A DNA stretch of 64,000 nt from Dastarcus helophoroides (lineage: Eukaryota; Arthropoda; Insecta; Coleoptera; Bothrideridae), in contig CM053329.1 in the NCBI GenBank assembly GCA_028583605.1, positions 12,572,501-12,636,500 on the forward strand. Reading direction: 5' to 3'. The notes under the pieces are model-generated. The model was not told the DNA's origin and did not search any database. It saw nothing but the letters and a program-made list of their open reading frames with translations. A program made the position numbers and the translations under genes. Positions 44,781 to 56,295 of the stretch are shown in pieces (positions within the stretch are counted from its first letter, which is position 1; each line of letters opens with the position of its first letter).

Positions 44781-45647
44781 ATATTCTATTTTTTGATTAA
44801 AGTTTAAAATAAATGTCAACGTTAGTGACGAATTTCGATTTTTTTTTAAACTTTGCTTTGACTTTTTTTGAAACTTGCTACTTTTTTTGAAAACCCTCAA
44901 TCTTTTTGAAAATTTTGAATGTTTATATTAAATTTTCGAAATGTTTAACAATTTTGACTTTTGTTTTCAAATTTTTGCACTATTTTCCAAAATTTTAACT
45001 TTTTTTTTAAATTGTCTTTTATAAATTTCGACCCTTTTTTAAAATTGATCCATTTTTTTCAAATTTTGGCTTTTTCAAACATTTGAAACTTTTTTCAAAA
45101 TATTTTTTAAAACACTTTATTTTATTTCTTTTATTTTTTTTTATTTCGAAATTTCTTAATTTATTCAGTTTTTCATATTTTGGAAAATTTGCCTGTATCT
45201 CAAAATTTGTCTTTTTTTGAAATTTCAATTTTATTTTCAAAGTCCTCCTTTTTGGCCTTTTTTAAAAATGGTTTATTTATTTCCAAATTTTGTCATTTTT
45301 CTGAATATTTCTATTTTTCAACAAATTGCGACTTTTAGCTCAAATAGTTTTATGATTCTGAAACTGTTCACTTTTACCTCTAAATTAGATCGAAATGTTA
45401 ATAAAAATGTTATAAAAAATTTTTTTGAGGATTTTGAGAAAAATATTTCTTGTGAATTCAACATCTTTACTGCATTATAAATTTTGAGAAGAATGTGTTT
45501 AAAAATTGCGATGTTTTTTTGTCAAAATTCTGAAAATTGCGACTTTTCACAAAAATAGACCTTAAAAAATTTTGACATTTTCGAATTATAAACATTTCTC
45601 GAGCTTTTAAGAAAGGTTAGGTTTTTATTTTTAATATATATTAATAA

Positions 45648-45937
45648 CAGCTCCACTGCAGTGCCTTTTCAGAGCTATGGGAGACAATAGCCGGTATGAG
45701 CTGCTATTGCTTGGGCCGAATGGCATACGAGGAAGGCAGTGTGGCCGACACTGCGCTTCAGCCGCCTATTATTACCTCGAGTTACACCCGAGTACTTATT
45801 TCATCGTCGTGAGGCTGAGTCGAACTTGGGAACCAGAGGGTTTCATGAAAACGGGCGGTGAATGAAACCGCCAGCGGAAATCGAACCCAGCTTTCTAATT
45901 TGTAGTCCAGCACTCATTATCGGACCACGGTTCCTCT
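45648..45937 (-). mobile_element. tRNA-derived SINE
   Basis: About 290 bp on the minus strand. The head (45937 downward) reads GAGGAACCGTGGTCCGATAA and then GAGTGCTGG, an A-box-like pol III promoter. It is followed at about 45877-45887 by GGTTCGATTTC, a good B-box. The order and spacing of the boxes match a tRNA-related SINE head. The body is GC-richer than the surrounding array and has no relation to it. The 3' end merges with an AT-rich tail near 45640. A 62-codon plus-strand open frame across it is a by-product. Confidence 0.72.
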
Positions 45938-46964
45938 TTATTATTTGAATTATTTATTATTTTTAATATGATTTATTAAAAACTCTAACTTTTTTAATAT
46001 CCCTCTTAAAATTTTTGAAACAATTATTTCTTCAAAACTTGATGACATTACCAACAATTTTTATCGTCGAGTTTTCAAAGAAGTCTGAGATTCTAGGAAA
46101 GTAAAAATTTTAAAGAATGTCAAAATTTTCAAAAAGGCAAAATTTCCAAAAGGCAAAATTTTGAAAAGTTAAAATTTTGAAAAGTCGATCATTTAAAAAA
46201 CCTATATTTTGAAAAAAGTCGAAATTTTAATAAAAAAGTCAAAATTTTGCAATGATCAGATATCTTAGAAAAAATTCTATCCTCACAAAAAGCCAAAATT
46301 AAAAAAAAATGGAAAACTTAAAAAGATGAGAATTTCACAAAAATCGAGAATTTGGAAAAATGTTGAATTAAAAAAAATTGATTCATTTAACACGTTGAAG
46401 AAAGTAGTGGCCGTGGTAATAGTGACTGAGGTCATCTGACATACCAGTAAGTTTGTTTCACAAATTGCATCGACCAAAAAAAAGTCGTTGTCTGGAATTA
46501 GCACGATTATTTGAAATAACATCCGAAATTATCCGAAACATTTATATCGCTTTCGGTGACGAATTAGGATATTTTTTTATTTCTGATATCCGATGGTTTC
46601 GGTTATGGAGCTCCATAACATCCCTAGTTGAAAGCATCAGATTGTCGAAAGTTGCGAAAAAAAATCCAAATTTTGAAAAAATCGTCTACCAAAAAAAGCC
46701 AAATTTAAAAAATATGTAAATATTGAAAGAAAAAGGTAAAGTTATCCAAAAATTCTGTTTTTATTTTAAGTTAACATTTTAGAAAAAGTCAGTCCCAAAA
46801 AACTGTTAATTGAACAATAAAAATTTATGGTCAAAAATAGAAGTTTTGAAAAAAGGTAGAAATTTTGAAAACACTGAGATTTACATAAAATTGTCGAAAT
46901 TTAGAGGAAGCAAAAATTGTCGATAAGAATCGAAATTTTTAGATTCGATATTTTCATACTCCTC

Positions 46965-47072
46965 ACTCCTAAAGGTAAGAATTTAGAATTTGCATACAAA
47001 TAAATACCAATTAATTATATGAAAAACAATTTCGTTCTTTATAGATAAACTTTCGACCACAAGCGATGCTGG
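46965..47072 (+). mobile_element. Helentron-like 3' terminus, copy 3
   Basis: Similar to copies 1 and 2 ('aaggtaagaatttagaatttg', 'ttcgaccacaag') and ends CTGG followed by T (47069-47073), still within the CTRR rule. The right hairpin arm TCGAC is kept, but the left arm has decayed. A fold-back element starts six bases later, at 47079. Confidence 0.45.
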
Positions 47073-47078
47073 TATATA

Positions 47079-48768
47079 CAGTGTGTCCCACCGGGAATCG
47101 CCGCGATCGATATCTGGCAAAGTACTCACCTAAAACATTTGAAAATTTGGCAACTTAGCAAAGACGATAGCACCAACACAATTAAAATATTCGCAAAGTT
47201 GTAGTATTTCCGGTTATACCGGAAGTTGACACCAACTTCGTTATTTTAAATAAGACACCCTATATATTTTTGCATTTTTAGATTTAATTTAATATTTTAA
47301 GGCCACTTTAAAAAACAAACATTGTTACTAAAATTTATAATTTTTAAGATAATGGATTTTTATCAAAAATTTGACAGATGCAAGGTTTCACGGAATTCTT
47401 CGTATCTTTTTCCAGAAACTAGATATTTATTTCATGTTTGTCATATAAGTAGAACACATACTAAACTATCTTGCGCAACCTTTATAAGTCCAAAAACATT
47501 ATACCGAGTGTTGAATTCTGGTCTGCATATTTTGGTAAATTCAAACAGCGATAACCTTGTTATCTCAAATGGAACACCTAATATAAGCTTACTAGGGAAT
47601 GCTTTTAAAACTTTTAGAAATAATTGCAATTTTTTACTTTTTTTGCCATTTCACATTAAATGATGAACTCTTATCGGGTCGCATATCAGTGACGTAATGA
47701 GTAGAAATAATCTCTATCGACAATTGTACTGCTTGAAAACCATTTGTCAAATTATTTATAGTTGATTTTAAATTGTTTATTTTTTTCTGACTATGTAACA
47801 GTAATATCACAAACATGTGATACAGTGATAAATTTGCTGTTCTATATCCAATAAAGCTTCCATGAAATCCAATATAAGTGAATGGTAGAAAATCTCACCA
47901 ATTTCGACTCCGTCAACAAGAAATCAGATAGAAGAAAATCTGTTGTTGATAATAAAAATGTAGAAATAGGATTTCCAATTATGTCAACTAGTTATGTTTT
48001 AATTTTATTCTCATCACACACGATGAAGTACTATAAGTAATTTTACTGATTGTTTCATAATTTAAATGTTGATATCGATTGTTTCTTTTTTTCTAAGTAT
48101 TTGTTTCTACTTATTATGTCACTCATAAGCTACTCAGTAAGAATTCAATGGCCGTGAAATAAAAAAAAATGTTAAAATTACAATTACAAAAGTTGTAAAA
48201 GAAACTCCTGCAATGCCTATATCAGTTGAAAGATAATTTAAATCTGGATTAGATAGGTCAAAAAAATATAGGTCGTTCCATTTGAGATAAAAAGGTTATC
48301 GCTGTTTGAATTTACTAAAATGTACAGTCGTGAAATCACCGTTATAATGTTTTTTAATCTATGAAAGTTGTGCAAGATAGCTTTGTACGTGTTCTACTCA
48401 TATGCCAAATATGAAATAAATATCTAGTTTCTGGAAAAGGATACGAAGAATTTCGTGGAACCTTGCATCTGTCAATTTTTTTATAAAAATCCAATTATCT
48501 TAAAAACTATAAATTTTAGGAACAATGTTTGTTATTCAAAGTGGCCTTAAAATATTAAATTAAATCAAAAAAGGCAAAAATATATAGGGTGCCTTATTTA
48601 AAATAACGAAGTTGGCGTCAACTTCCGGTATAACCAGAAATACTAAAACTTTGCGAATATTTTAATTGTGTTGGTCCTATCGTCTTTGATAAGTTGCCAA
48701 ATTTTCAAATGTTAAAGATGAGTACTTTGTCAGATATCGATTGTCGCGATTCCCTGTGGGACACGCTG
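47079..48768. mobile_element. Large fold-back transposon, nonautonomous
   Basis: A 1690-bp element starting CAGTGTGTCCCAC and ending, on the other strand, CAGCGTGTCCCAC, flanked by TATA (47075-47078 and 48769-48772) from which a TA or TATA duplication can be read. The arms are about 640 bp each (47079-47725 and 48075-48768), imperfectly complementary along their length with small indels. The 350-bp centre has no recognised coding potential. A 113-codon open frame in the left arm is not matched in the right arm. 'acaccctatatattttt' links it to the element at 37131-38650. Confidence 0.82.
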
Positions 48769-48774
48769 TATAAT

Positions 48775-50485
48775 TGTCCTGTGGTTTGTGAAAATTCAGC
48801 TACCATTGAAGATTAGCTGGAGTCAAACCACACAGAAAACAAAACTTTTTAAGCCCCTTTAGGGATTTTAAAATATTTTGTTGCAGCATAAACGTATTCA
48901 GTAAAACTCAGATGTATCCATTACTGCAACTTTCAACATAAATATAGATATACACTATTTGGAGGCATACGACGCAGCTGAATTTTTTCATTTTCTTATT
49001 ATAACCACAACGCTCTATTGAACCATGCAAGCCGATTAAGCTCAAGATAAAAGAATATTGCATTTTATCTGGTTAAGTTTGCGCATCCCGGTCGCCATTA
49101 TGAAGTTTTTTTTTTCTAGTTTACGACCCAGCAGGCAGTCCGTGTTTGGGAATACGATTTTTATTACTCCATTCGCTCAGTGTTCCGCTAGAGATTGCAT
49201 CCCGGATAATATCTCCTTTAGCGTTGGAATTATTGAAATTTGTTTCGAAACTGTTCAAAGAAAAGAGCGAGGCAATATAATCTATACGCCAAACTGGTCA
49301 AAAGGATCATCTCCCTTCCCGGAGTCAATCCAGAAGCTGGATTTTTGGTGCAAGATTATTGATATTGATTGTGTTGGGGGCGAGAAGTTGATAAATATTG
49401 ATGATGAAACTTAGCCCTTTTAAACCTATTTTAAATAACTTGTTTTGTCACTTTATGGCTCAAGAAGTTGAAACTAATCATTTTTATCACACGTAAGAGA
49501 TTAGGTTGTTTATTAATGACTTTTCAGTTAAACAGTATTGCTAATTTTTTACAAACGTAAAGATTCATAACGTAATGTAATATTCATATTTATTTGAATA
49601 CTTTACAAATATTATATCTGCTTTGTTGCTCAAATTATGGTTATATTGGACAACAATGATTTTCTCACACGAACTCTGGAATGTAATTGTGTTTGGACTA
49701 CCTACCCCCATACGGACATATTTTTTCCATCACCCCCCAGTTTTCTTGTGACAAGGTAAAATTTATTTTTGGAAATGTTGTTTTCCCAAATACTGTTCGT
49801 TTTAATTGAGGTCCATATATTATTTACATTTTAAAAAAATTATCGGAAATAAAACATATCATAATCATATTAATTTTTCATTTGAAGTCTTTTTTATCAT
49901 TAAAATTTGGCTCCTTTTTAAGTGAATGGGACTCCAGGGATCAAAAAAATTACAATTAGAAAAAAGTTTATCCTACACATAGATCTTTAATTTGTAAATA
50001 GAAAACTGTAAAGCATATTCATTTGTAAAGCTCTCTGGTTTATTTCTGCCAACACTCCACATCAAATTAGGCTTACCAAAAATCTTCTAAAGGGAATGGG
50101 TCTCAATAAAATTGGATTTTTATACTTCAAAGAGGAATTCCACACAATGAGTGAAAATATAGTAGTAGCAGCAAAACCTTAGATCAACAAAATAAATAAA
50201 AGAAGCGTTGTGTAAAAAAATTAAATGTTTTGAAAAAATCAGTATGAAGATGCTTCAAAAATTTAAGTGTAAATTTTTTGCTTTACCATAAGAGTGACAT
50301 TTAATGATATTTGGTTAAAAAACTTTTATTGAAGTATAAAACTTTGGGTTGCAATATGGGGATCAAGATTTATTTTTTAGACACATATTTTAACTTTATT
50401 TCTACGAATTGGGGATCTTGGGAGGGGTCTAAGTGAAAAGAACTGATAAACGGTTCATGCGGACATTCCAATAATGAGAAAACTT
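48775..50485. other. Noncoding DNA without recognised genes
   Basis: A 118-codon plus-strand frame (49058-49414) lies in balanced-composition sequence but has no domain and no codon pattern I recognise. The rest is AT-rich. Confidence 0.4.
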
Positions 50486-50487
50486 TA

Positions 50488-52680
50488 TAGTAGTAGTAGT
50501 TTATTTTAAATGTATAAAATACATATTAATTATAAATGATTCATAAAAGAATGGTAACAATAGTAATATTAATAATAAATAGATACATATTATGACAAAA
50601 TGACAATAAATTAATCTAACATATTAAAAAAAAATACACATATATAAAATTCCGAATCTATTTTCTAGGGATAATTTTTCGTAAAAGACTCTTAAATTGA
50701 TAGAGGGAATTAGAATTTTTTATTGCGACAGGTAAGTTGTTGAATTCACATAAACCATCAAAAAAAAAGTGATCTTTTGGTACTTTGCTTTTTAACTGTG
50801 TTTATATAAAAATTTGTTGTGTTGCGGGTATTATGGTTGTGAATATCTCTAACATTGATTAAACAAATTTTTAAATAATTCGGCAAAAGGTTTTTAGTTA
50901 TTTTAAAAATAAAGCACATGTTAAGATAGAACAGATATTGTTTTACGGACAAGAACTGGAGACATTCAAGCATGAAGTCAACACTAACATGATTATTGCA
51001 TCGCAAAATGATTCTTAATGCTCTATTTTGTAATAGTTGTAGTTTATTTAAGAGTTCATGAGTGAAATAATGCGTAATTGTTGCGCAATAGATGAATAAA
51101 GGGGCAATCCATGACTTATAGAGGTCAATTCTAGCAGGAAGATTTAAAGATTGACAAATACGCCAAAAATATTTAATTCTAGATGAAAGTTTATCAATAG
51201 TAGACTTAGCATGATTTTTAAAGTTCAGGGATGAATCTATAATAATACCTAAGTATTTGATCTCATTGACATATTCTAAATTTGTTTGGTTTAATATTAT
51301 TGGTCGTATATTAGATGCATCATAGTTTCCCATTATCATTACTTTGGATTTGTTTGTGTTAATTAGCAATTTATTTGTTTGTAACCAGTGACTCATTGAA
51401 TCTAGCACTAAGTTCATTTTCACAATAGCACTGTCAATGTTATCATCAAGCACCGTAACAAGGGTATCATCCGCAAAAAGGTTTAGGAATGTATTTGGAT
51501 CACTAATAACATTTTTTATGTCATTAATATACATTAAAAATAATATTGGTCCCAGGATCGTTCCTTGTGGAACTCCATAAATGTTGTCGACAGGATTAGA
51601 GGAAAATCCATCGATCGTTGTTCTCTGACTTCTGCCAAATAGATATGAACTAAACCATTGCACTGTAGAATCATGAAAGCCCATATTTTCCAGTTTTACT
51701 AGAAGAGTCGATCTATCAATAGTTTCGAAAGCACGTTTTAAGTCGAGGAATGTCGCAATGGCTACACAGTTATTATTGTCCAACCATTTATCCATTTTGA
51801 TACTACTAATTGCAGAGAAGATTCACAGGAGTGTTTTTCACGAAAACCCGATTGCTGTTCAATTAAAATATTATTGGAGTTTATGTAATTAATAAATTGA
51901 GTATATATTAATGATTCAAAAACTTTTTCGAGGTATGGCATAGTACTAACAGGTCTATAATCATTGGGTTGTATTGAATTTGGTACTTTTTGTTCAGGGA
52001 AAATTAATGATGTTTTCCAACGTGTTGGGAAAGTGGTAGTAGAAATTGATTTATTGTATATATCGGTCAATTTGGTTGCAATGAACCCTCCGCCGGCTTC
52101 TATGACAGATTTGGTGACTAAATCAGTCGATGAATTTTTTGTGTTCCTAATGGCCTTTGATACTTCTTCGTACGTAAATGATTTAAGGATAAACGTACTC
52201 TCAATAGGTTCATTTGAGATAGTTGTTCTTGTTGATGGGTTTAATTGTATTAATAGCTCAATGCTATTTACAATAAATTTGTTATAATTTTCAGCAATGT
52301 TTTGGGGGTTAGTTAAATTAATATTATCAAATTCCATTTTTGCGGGAGAAGTTTTTTTGAGCACCATCCATAATTTCTCCAAGTACTTTCCACATCTTTT
52401 TGCTATCATTTTTGTTTTGAATAATTAAATTTGTATAGTAATTTTTCTTTTTCTCCCTTATAAGCTTGGTCACATTATTTCTTAATCTTCTGTATTCTTT
52501 CCAAATGTCGGTGGAATTAATCAAAATTGCTTTCTGGTAATATAGATCTCGATGTTTAGCTAACTCTTTTATTTCCGTGTCGTACCATTTATTTTTACTA
52601 TTATTTACGGTAAATGTTCTTAAAGGTGCAAATTCATCCAAGGCGATAGTGATATTTTCATATATCAGGACAGATTAAAC
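50488..52680 (-). mobile_element. CR1/L2/Jockey-like LINE, 5'-truncated
   Basis: A 2.2-kb non-LTR retrotransposon on the minus strand. It keeps most of the reverse-transcriptase open frame and the whole 3' end. The 3' terminus is a short microsatellite (CTA repeated four times on the coding strand, at about 50489-50500), a tail type common in CR1/L2-related LINEs and different from a poly-A tail. The endonuclease domain upstream is missing through 5' truncation near 52680. Confidence 0.85.
50758..52641 (-). pseudogene. LINE reverse transcriptase with two frameshifts
   Basis: Three overlapping frames together make one reverse transcriptase. The first (52641 to 52327) holds the linker before the polymerase, with KWYDTEIKELAKHRDLYYQK. 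The second (52409 to 51762) holds the fingers, with PNDYRPVSTMPYLEKVFESL and QSGFREKHSCESSL. The third (51795 to 50758, 345 codons) holds the palm, with FLDLKRAFETID (first Asp at residue 18), YGVPQGTILGPILFLMYIND and the catalytic FADD at residues 107-110, then IKYLGIIID and a thumb/C-terminal region. The overlaps mark two single-base-type frameshifts near 51780 and 52380. The catalytic residues are all kept, so decay is recent. It would prime reverse transcription at nicked target DNA. Confidence 0.9.
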
Positions 52681-52774
52681 TCAAGAGTGTTGACTGACTA
52701 CTACTGCTTGATCAAGAGAGACGAATTAAAATCTAAATAATGTAGAAAAACAAAATATATAAGTTCCTAATGTA

Positions 52775-55052
52775 CCGGGTGTCCAACTAAGAAAGGACGC
52801 CAGCTATATCCCAGCAACGAATCACTTTACAGCTTTGGGGAAAAATTTCAATAAGAAAAGTGGCCCTGAAAAATCGCTGAAAAATATTTTTGAAGTTCTA
52901 AAATGAGCGCTAGGTGGCGTAATAGGTAAGACTGAATGGAAAATTAGGATTTTCTCGAAATTTTGCCTACATAAGGTTTATGGAAAATACATGCATTGTA
53001 ATCCTAGAATATTTTCGATTTGTTTTGCTTTACACTTTTTGTTCTATCTTTAAAAATAAAGTGGTGATGAGACGTCGAAAAAAAAAATTTTAAATACCAT
53101 TTACTTCAGTTAGTTTTAAGAAAATTTAACAGATTTAGTCTTTATAGGAAGAGTACTATTTAGTCTATCGACGGCACTTTCACGTGTTTTTATTTTAAAA
53201 TTATTGTCGCTGCTACAGTGCGTCATATAAAATGGTAACAAATTTTGCCGTTTTTCTAAAAAAAATTAAATAGAATGATATGTTAATCTGGATATCTTAA
53301 AATAAAAAATTAAAAGCCCTAAATATCAGTAAAAATGGCAACTCGATATCTTTTGTCTAACCAAAGATATTGACAAACAAACTTTAAGTTATAAATTATC
53401 ACATAGTTTGTCCACAAAACTGGTAAAGTGGCCCTTGAAAAAAATTAACTGCGAAAATGAAATGAAAAAGTTGCAAATCTTTAAGGTTGCAAATGTGTTT
53501 ACTACCTGCTCTTCTAACTGAATTGTTATTTCCGCTTTTACATTTCTTTATAAAATAAAAAATTGGTTTCAGGGGACAAGATTTGTATTTTAATTTTTAA
53601 AATTAAAAAGATTTAAACAAATGAAGAAGCATTTGACATGCTAACTAACCATTTATTTCGAATGCATGAAAATGCAAGGGATGCTGCCAAACCTACGCGT
53701 GCAGTATCCCGAAAAATGTAATCAAAGGGAAAGAGTTTTCCTTCGACTGATACATCGGATACGCACCACAGGAAATGTGCATGTTACTATGTTCAGAATA
53801 TAACGTAGAGGTGGCATCGAGCAAAATATTATAAATGTTTTAGAATATGTGAAATTTAATCCTCATTTAAGTGCCAAAACAATAGCTAATGACTTGGGGA
53901 TATGCTGAATCACCGTTCAAAACTAGGCCCGCCTGGCAAATAGATAGGAAGTAGAAGTCAGTTTTCTTGGCCATCCAGGTCCCCAGATTTGACTTGCCTT
54001 GATTTTTATTTGTCAAGCGAATAGAAGGCTTTGTTTTTGTTAACAATCTTACACAAGAAAGGGCATGATCAAAAGAATAAGAAACAATATTTAGAGGGGT
54101 AGAATGGTCAGTGGTAAAAGTTAAAATTGCAGTGTTGTTCATTCATCAGAGGATTTACTGCATGAAAATGATGGGCTGCAATCAGTTTGAACATCTAGGG
54201 CTCCAGTCAATAGAGGATATTAATTTAACATTTTTAATGTAATGCACTGTCTTTTTTTTCCTTTTTTGAATATTAGATTGTTTCTTCGGTTAATTTTTTT
54301 ACATTATTCACTATTATTACTATTAGAACATTGTAGGTATGTTAACTACCTATTTTTATATTTTGTAAGACAAATTCTAAACCTCCTCTGATTTCGTATT
54401 CTAAATGGTAAACCACGTCATCAAGCTTTTACGTTACTGAAATTTTATTTGCCAATATCTCCGGTTAGATAAAAGATATCGAGTTGTAGTTTTCACTGAT
54501 ATCTAAAACTTTCAATTCTCTATTTTAAGATATCAAAATTGACATATCTTTCTATTTAATTTTTTTTAGAAAAACGGCGAAATTTGTTACCATTTTATAT
54601 AACGCGCTGTAGCAAAGACAATAATTTTAAAATAAAAACATATGAAAGAGCTTTCGATAAACTAAATAACACTTTTTCTATAGAGATTAAATTTGTTAAA
54701 TTTTATTGAGGCTAACTGAAGTAAATGGTATTAAAAAAATTTTTTTTTGATGTCTCCCCACCACTTAATTTTTAGAGATAGAAGAAAGAGTGCAGAACAA
54801 AAACATATTGAAACTATCCTGGGATTAAAATGCATGAATTTTCAATATACCTTAATAAAGCAAAATTTCGAGAAAATTCTAATTTTCTATTTAGCTTTAC
54901 GTATTACGCCACCTAGCGGTCATTTTAGAACCTCAAAAATATTTTCCAGCGATTTTTCAGCGCCACTTTTCTCATTGAAATTTTTTTCTCAAAACTGTGG
55001 GATGGTTCGTTGCTGAGATATAGCCGGCGTCCTTTCTTAGTTGGCCACCCGG
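52775..55052 (+). mobile_element. IS630/Tc1-mariner-like transposon with ~600-bp TIRs
   Basis: A 2278-bp element between TA dinucleotides (52773-52774 and 55053-55054). Ends are CCGGGTGTCCAACTAAGAA (left) and, on the other strand, CCGGGTGGCCAACTAAGAA. The inverted repeats run on for about 600 bp (52775-53395 and 54450-55052) with roughly one mismatch in ten. The centre keeps a degenerate transposase. TIRs of this length are unusual for a 2-kb TA-inserting element. Confidence 0.85.
53618..54110 (+). pseudogene. Degenerate transposase with DUF4817-like N-terminus
   Basis: In broken frames one can read DMLTNHLFRMHENARDAAK, then LRLIHRIRTTGNVHV, then ILEYV/NVLEYVKFNPHLSAKTIAND. This is the sequence of a DUF4817-type helix-turn-helix, the arginine-rich linker and the second helix-turn-helix seen in many insect transposases of the IS630/Tc1-mariner superfamily. 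Near 53960 a frame resembles the 'WPSRSPDLT' block that carries a catalytic Asp. Several hundred bases of the catalytic domain are deleted between these blocks. Nonfunctional. Confidence 0.7.
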
Positions 55053-55054
55053 TA

Positions 55055-56215
55055 CATTGTTTATGTTAAATTTCTGGAGATCCATCATTTTTCAAACATT
55101 TAACAAACAAATGTCGTGGGTGATGAAAATTTTAAAACTACTTAGTTTAAATGACAACAATTAATACTATTAAAAAATACAAAGAAGTTCATATGACATG
55201 ACAAAACTTCAATTTTGTTGACCAGTGTTATCCTAATTCCTGGTAAATAAATAGAAATTTATAAACAAGATAAATTAGATAAATTGCCTTACGTAATATG
55301 TCTTCACTTGCATCAAAGGTATGGAAATATCTCTTCAGGACTAAAATCCACAAGCCGGCTTTATCAAACAGAGAAAAGTTTCGTACAACTCTTCAATTTA
55401 AACTGGCAAAACACGACACAATAGTTAGACACTTTGAAACGAAATACCGCACTTTTCGATTACGCTCTCGGAAACAAAACAGACTTATGCAAATAGTTTT
55501 AAGTGTTTATCGTTTCAGTCAGTCATCCCCTTAAGTTGGCTTGGTTTCCCATCTCGAGAAATTAAGGGTAAGGAAATACTCATTATTGCAGCGGAAAATG
55601 TGATTACAAGTTTGCGGCTTTACATTAGGGTATTTCCTTAAATTAGTACGTTGGAATGTTTAGGTAAATTGTTTAAGTAGTTGGCAGACTTTTTCTCTTG
55701 ACAATTATTGACACGCAACGCAAAATGATTTCTCAACGTTAAATGCTTACTTACAATTAGAGGTTAATGTTGGATTCTTTGAAAATTCAACATACTTCAG
55801 CATCATTTTCTGGATGAATCGTTTTTTTTACATCAGTAACCGTTTTTTGTTAGTAACAACACTTGAATATTAGTTAAATGACATATGGAGATTTTTGTCT
55901 GTTAGTTAAATGATTTTCAATCATTCGAATCTAATAATTTTTTGCCTTATCATATACAGTGCTAGTCTGTAACTTGGAATATATTCAGCAAATCAAAGTC
56001 AGTTTTTTTTTTGGAAAATTGCTCTGACATGTTGAATAATATTTTAATTTGCGCTCTTTGTGATGTAGGAAAATATTATGCAGCATGTCTCAAATTTAAA
56101 ATGTGACGTCGTAGACAATTTTTTTTAGTGGCAACCCTATTTTTTTTAACTATTCTTAAAGGATATATCAAGTTAGACATGCGTATCAAATTTCAATTTT
56201 TTTTTCTTGTCATTT
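55055..56215. other. Noncoding DNA without recognised genes
   Basis: Contains a 78-codon frame (55298-55534) of basic composition (MSSLASKVWKYLFRTK...) with no family I recognise. The sequence 'agtggcaaccctattttttt' at about 56127 may be the outer end of the transposase element broken by the hAT-like insertion. Confidence 0.4.
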
Positions 56216-56219
56216 AACA

Positions 56220-56295
56220 GATATTTAATATTAATCAATTTGAAAAATCAAGGAATCTGATTGAACTCGATAATCTTTCTTCAATATATGTTCAA
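56220..56295 (-). pseudogene. C-terminal end of transposase split by the hAT-like element
   Basis: If the 56296-60049 element and one copy of its 8-bp duplication are removed, the minus-strand frame from 60050 upward continues through the junction as GQHFEH then ILKKDYR before decaying. This shows that this short stretch is the former 3' end of the transposase fragment at 60050-60350. Confidence 0.65.

Larger units (their letters stand above)
43651..46964. repeat. Fuzzy AT-rich array with nested insertions
   Basis: T-rich then A-rich array hosting the hammerhead locus (44167-44780), a SINE (45648-45937) and a segment at 46395-46635 of non-array sequence that ends in CATCCCTA, the complement of the TAGGGATG terminus. 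The array ends at the terminal module 46965-47072. Confidence 0.7.

Noticed and set aside
45677..45865. 62-codon frame across the SINE
   Set aside because: It runs antisense through the SINE body and is explained by that repeat.
43475..46635. A complete hAT element from TAGGGATG (43475) to CATCCCTA (46635)
   Set aside because: Only eight bases match between the ends and the flanks show no 8-bp duplication.
47322..47663. 113-codon frame in the fold-back arm
   Set aside because: The complementary right arm does not preserve the frame, so it is not under coding constraint.
49058..49414. 118-codon frame starting MHFIWLSLRIPV
   Set aside because: No domain, no flanking splice signals that I can defend, no relation to neighbours; left as noncoding.
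51964..52287. 107-codon plus-strand frame
   Set aside because: It is the antisense shadow of the LINE reverse transcriptase.
55298..55534. 78-codon basic frame MSSLASKVWKYL...
   Set aside because: Looks protein-like but is unmatched to any family I know and lacks support from context.
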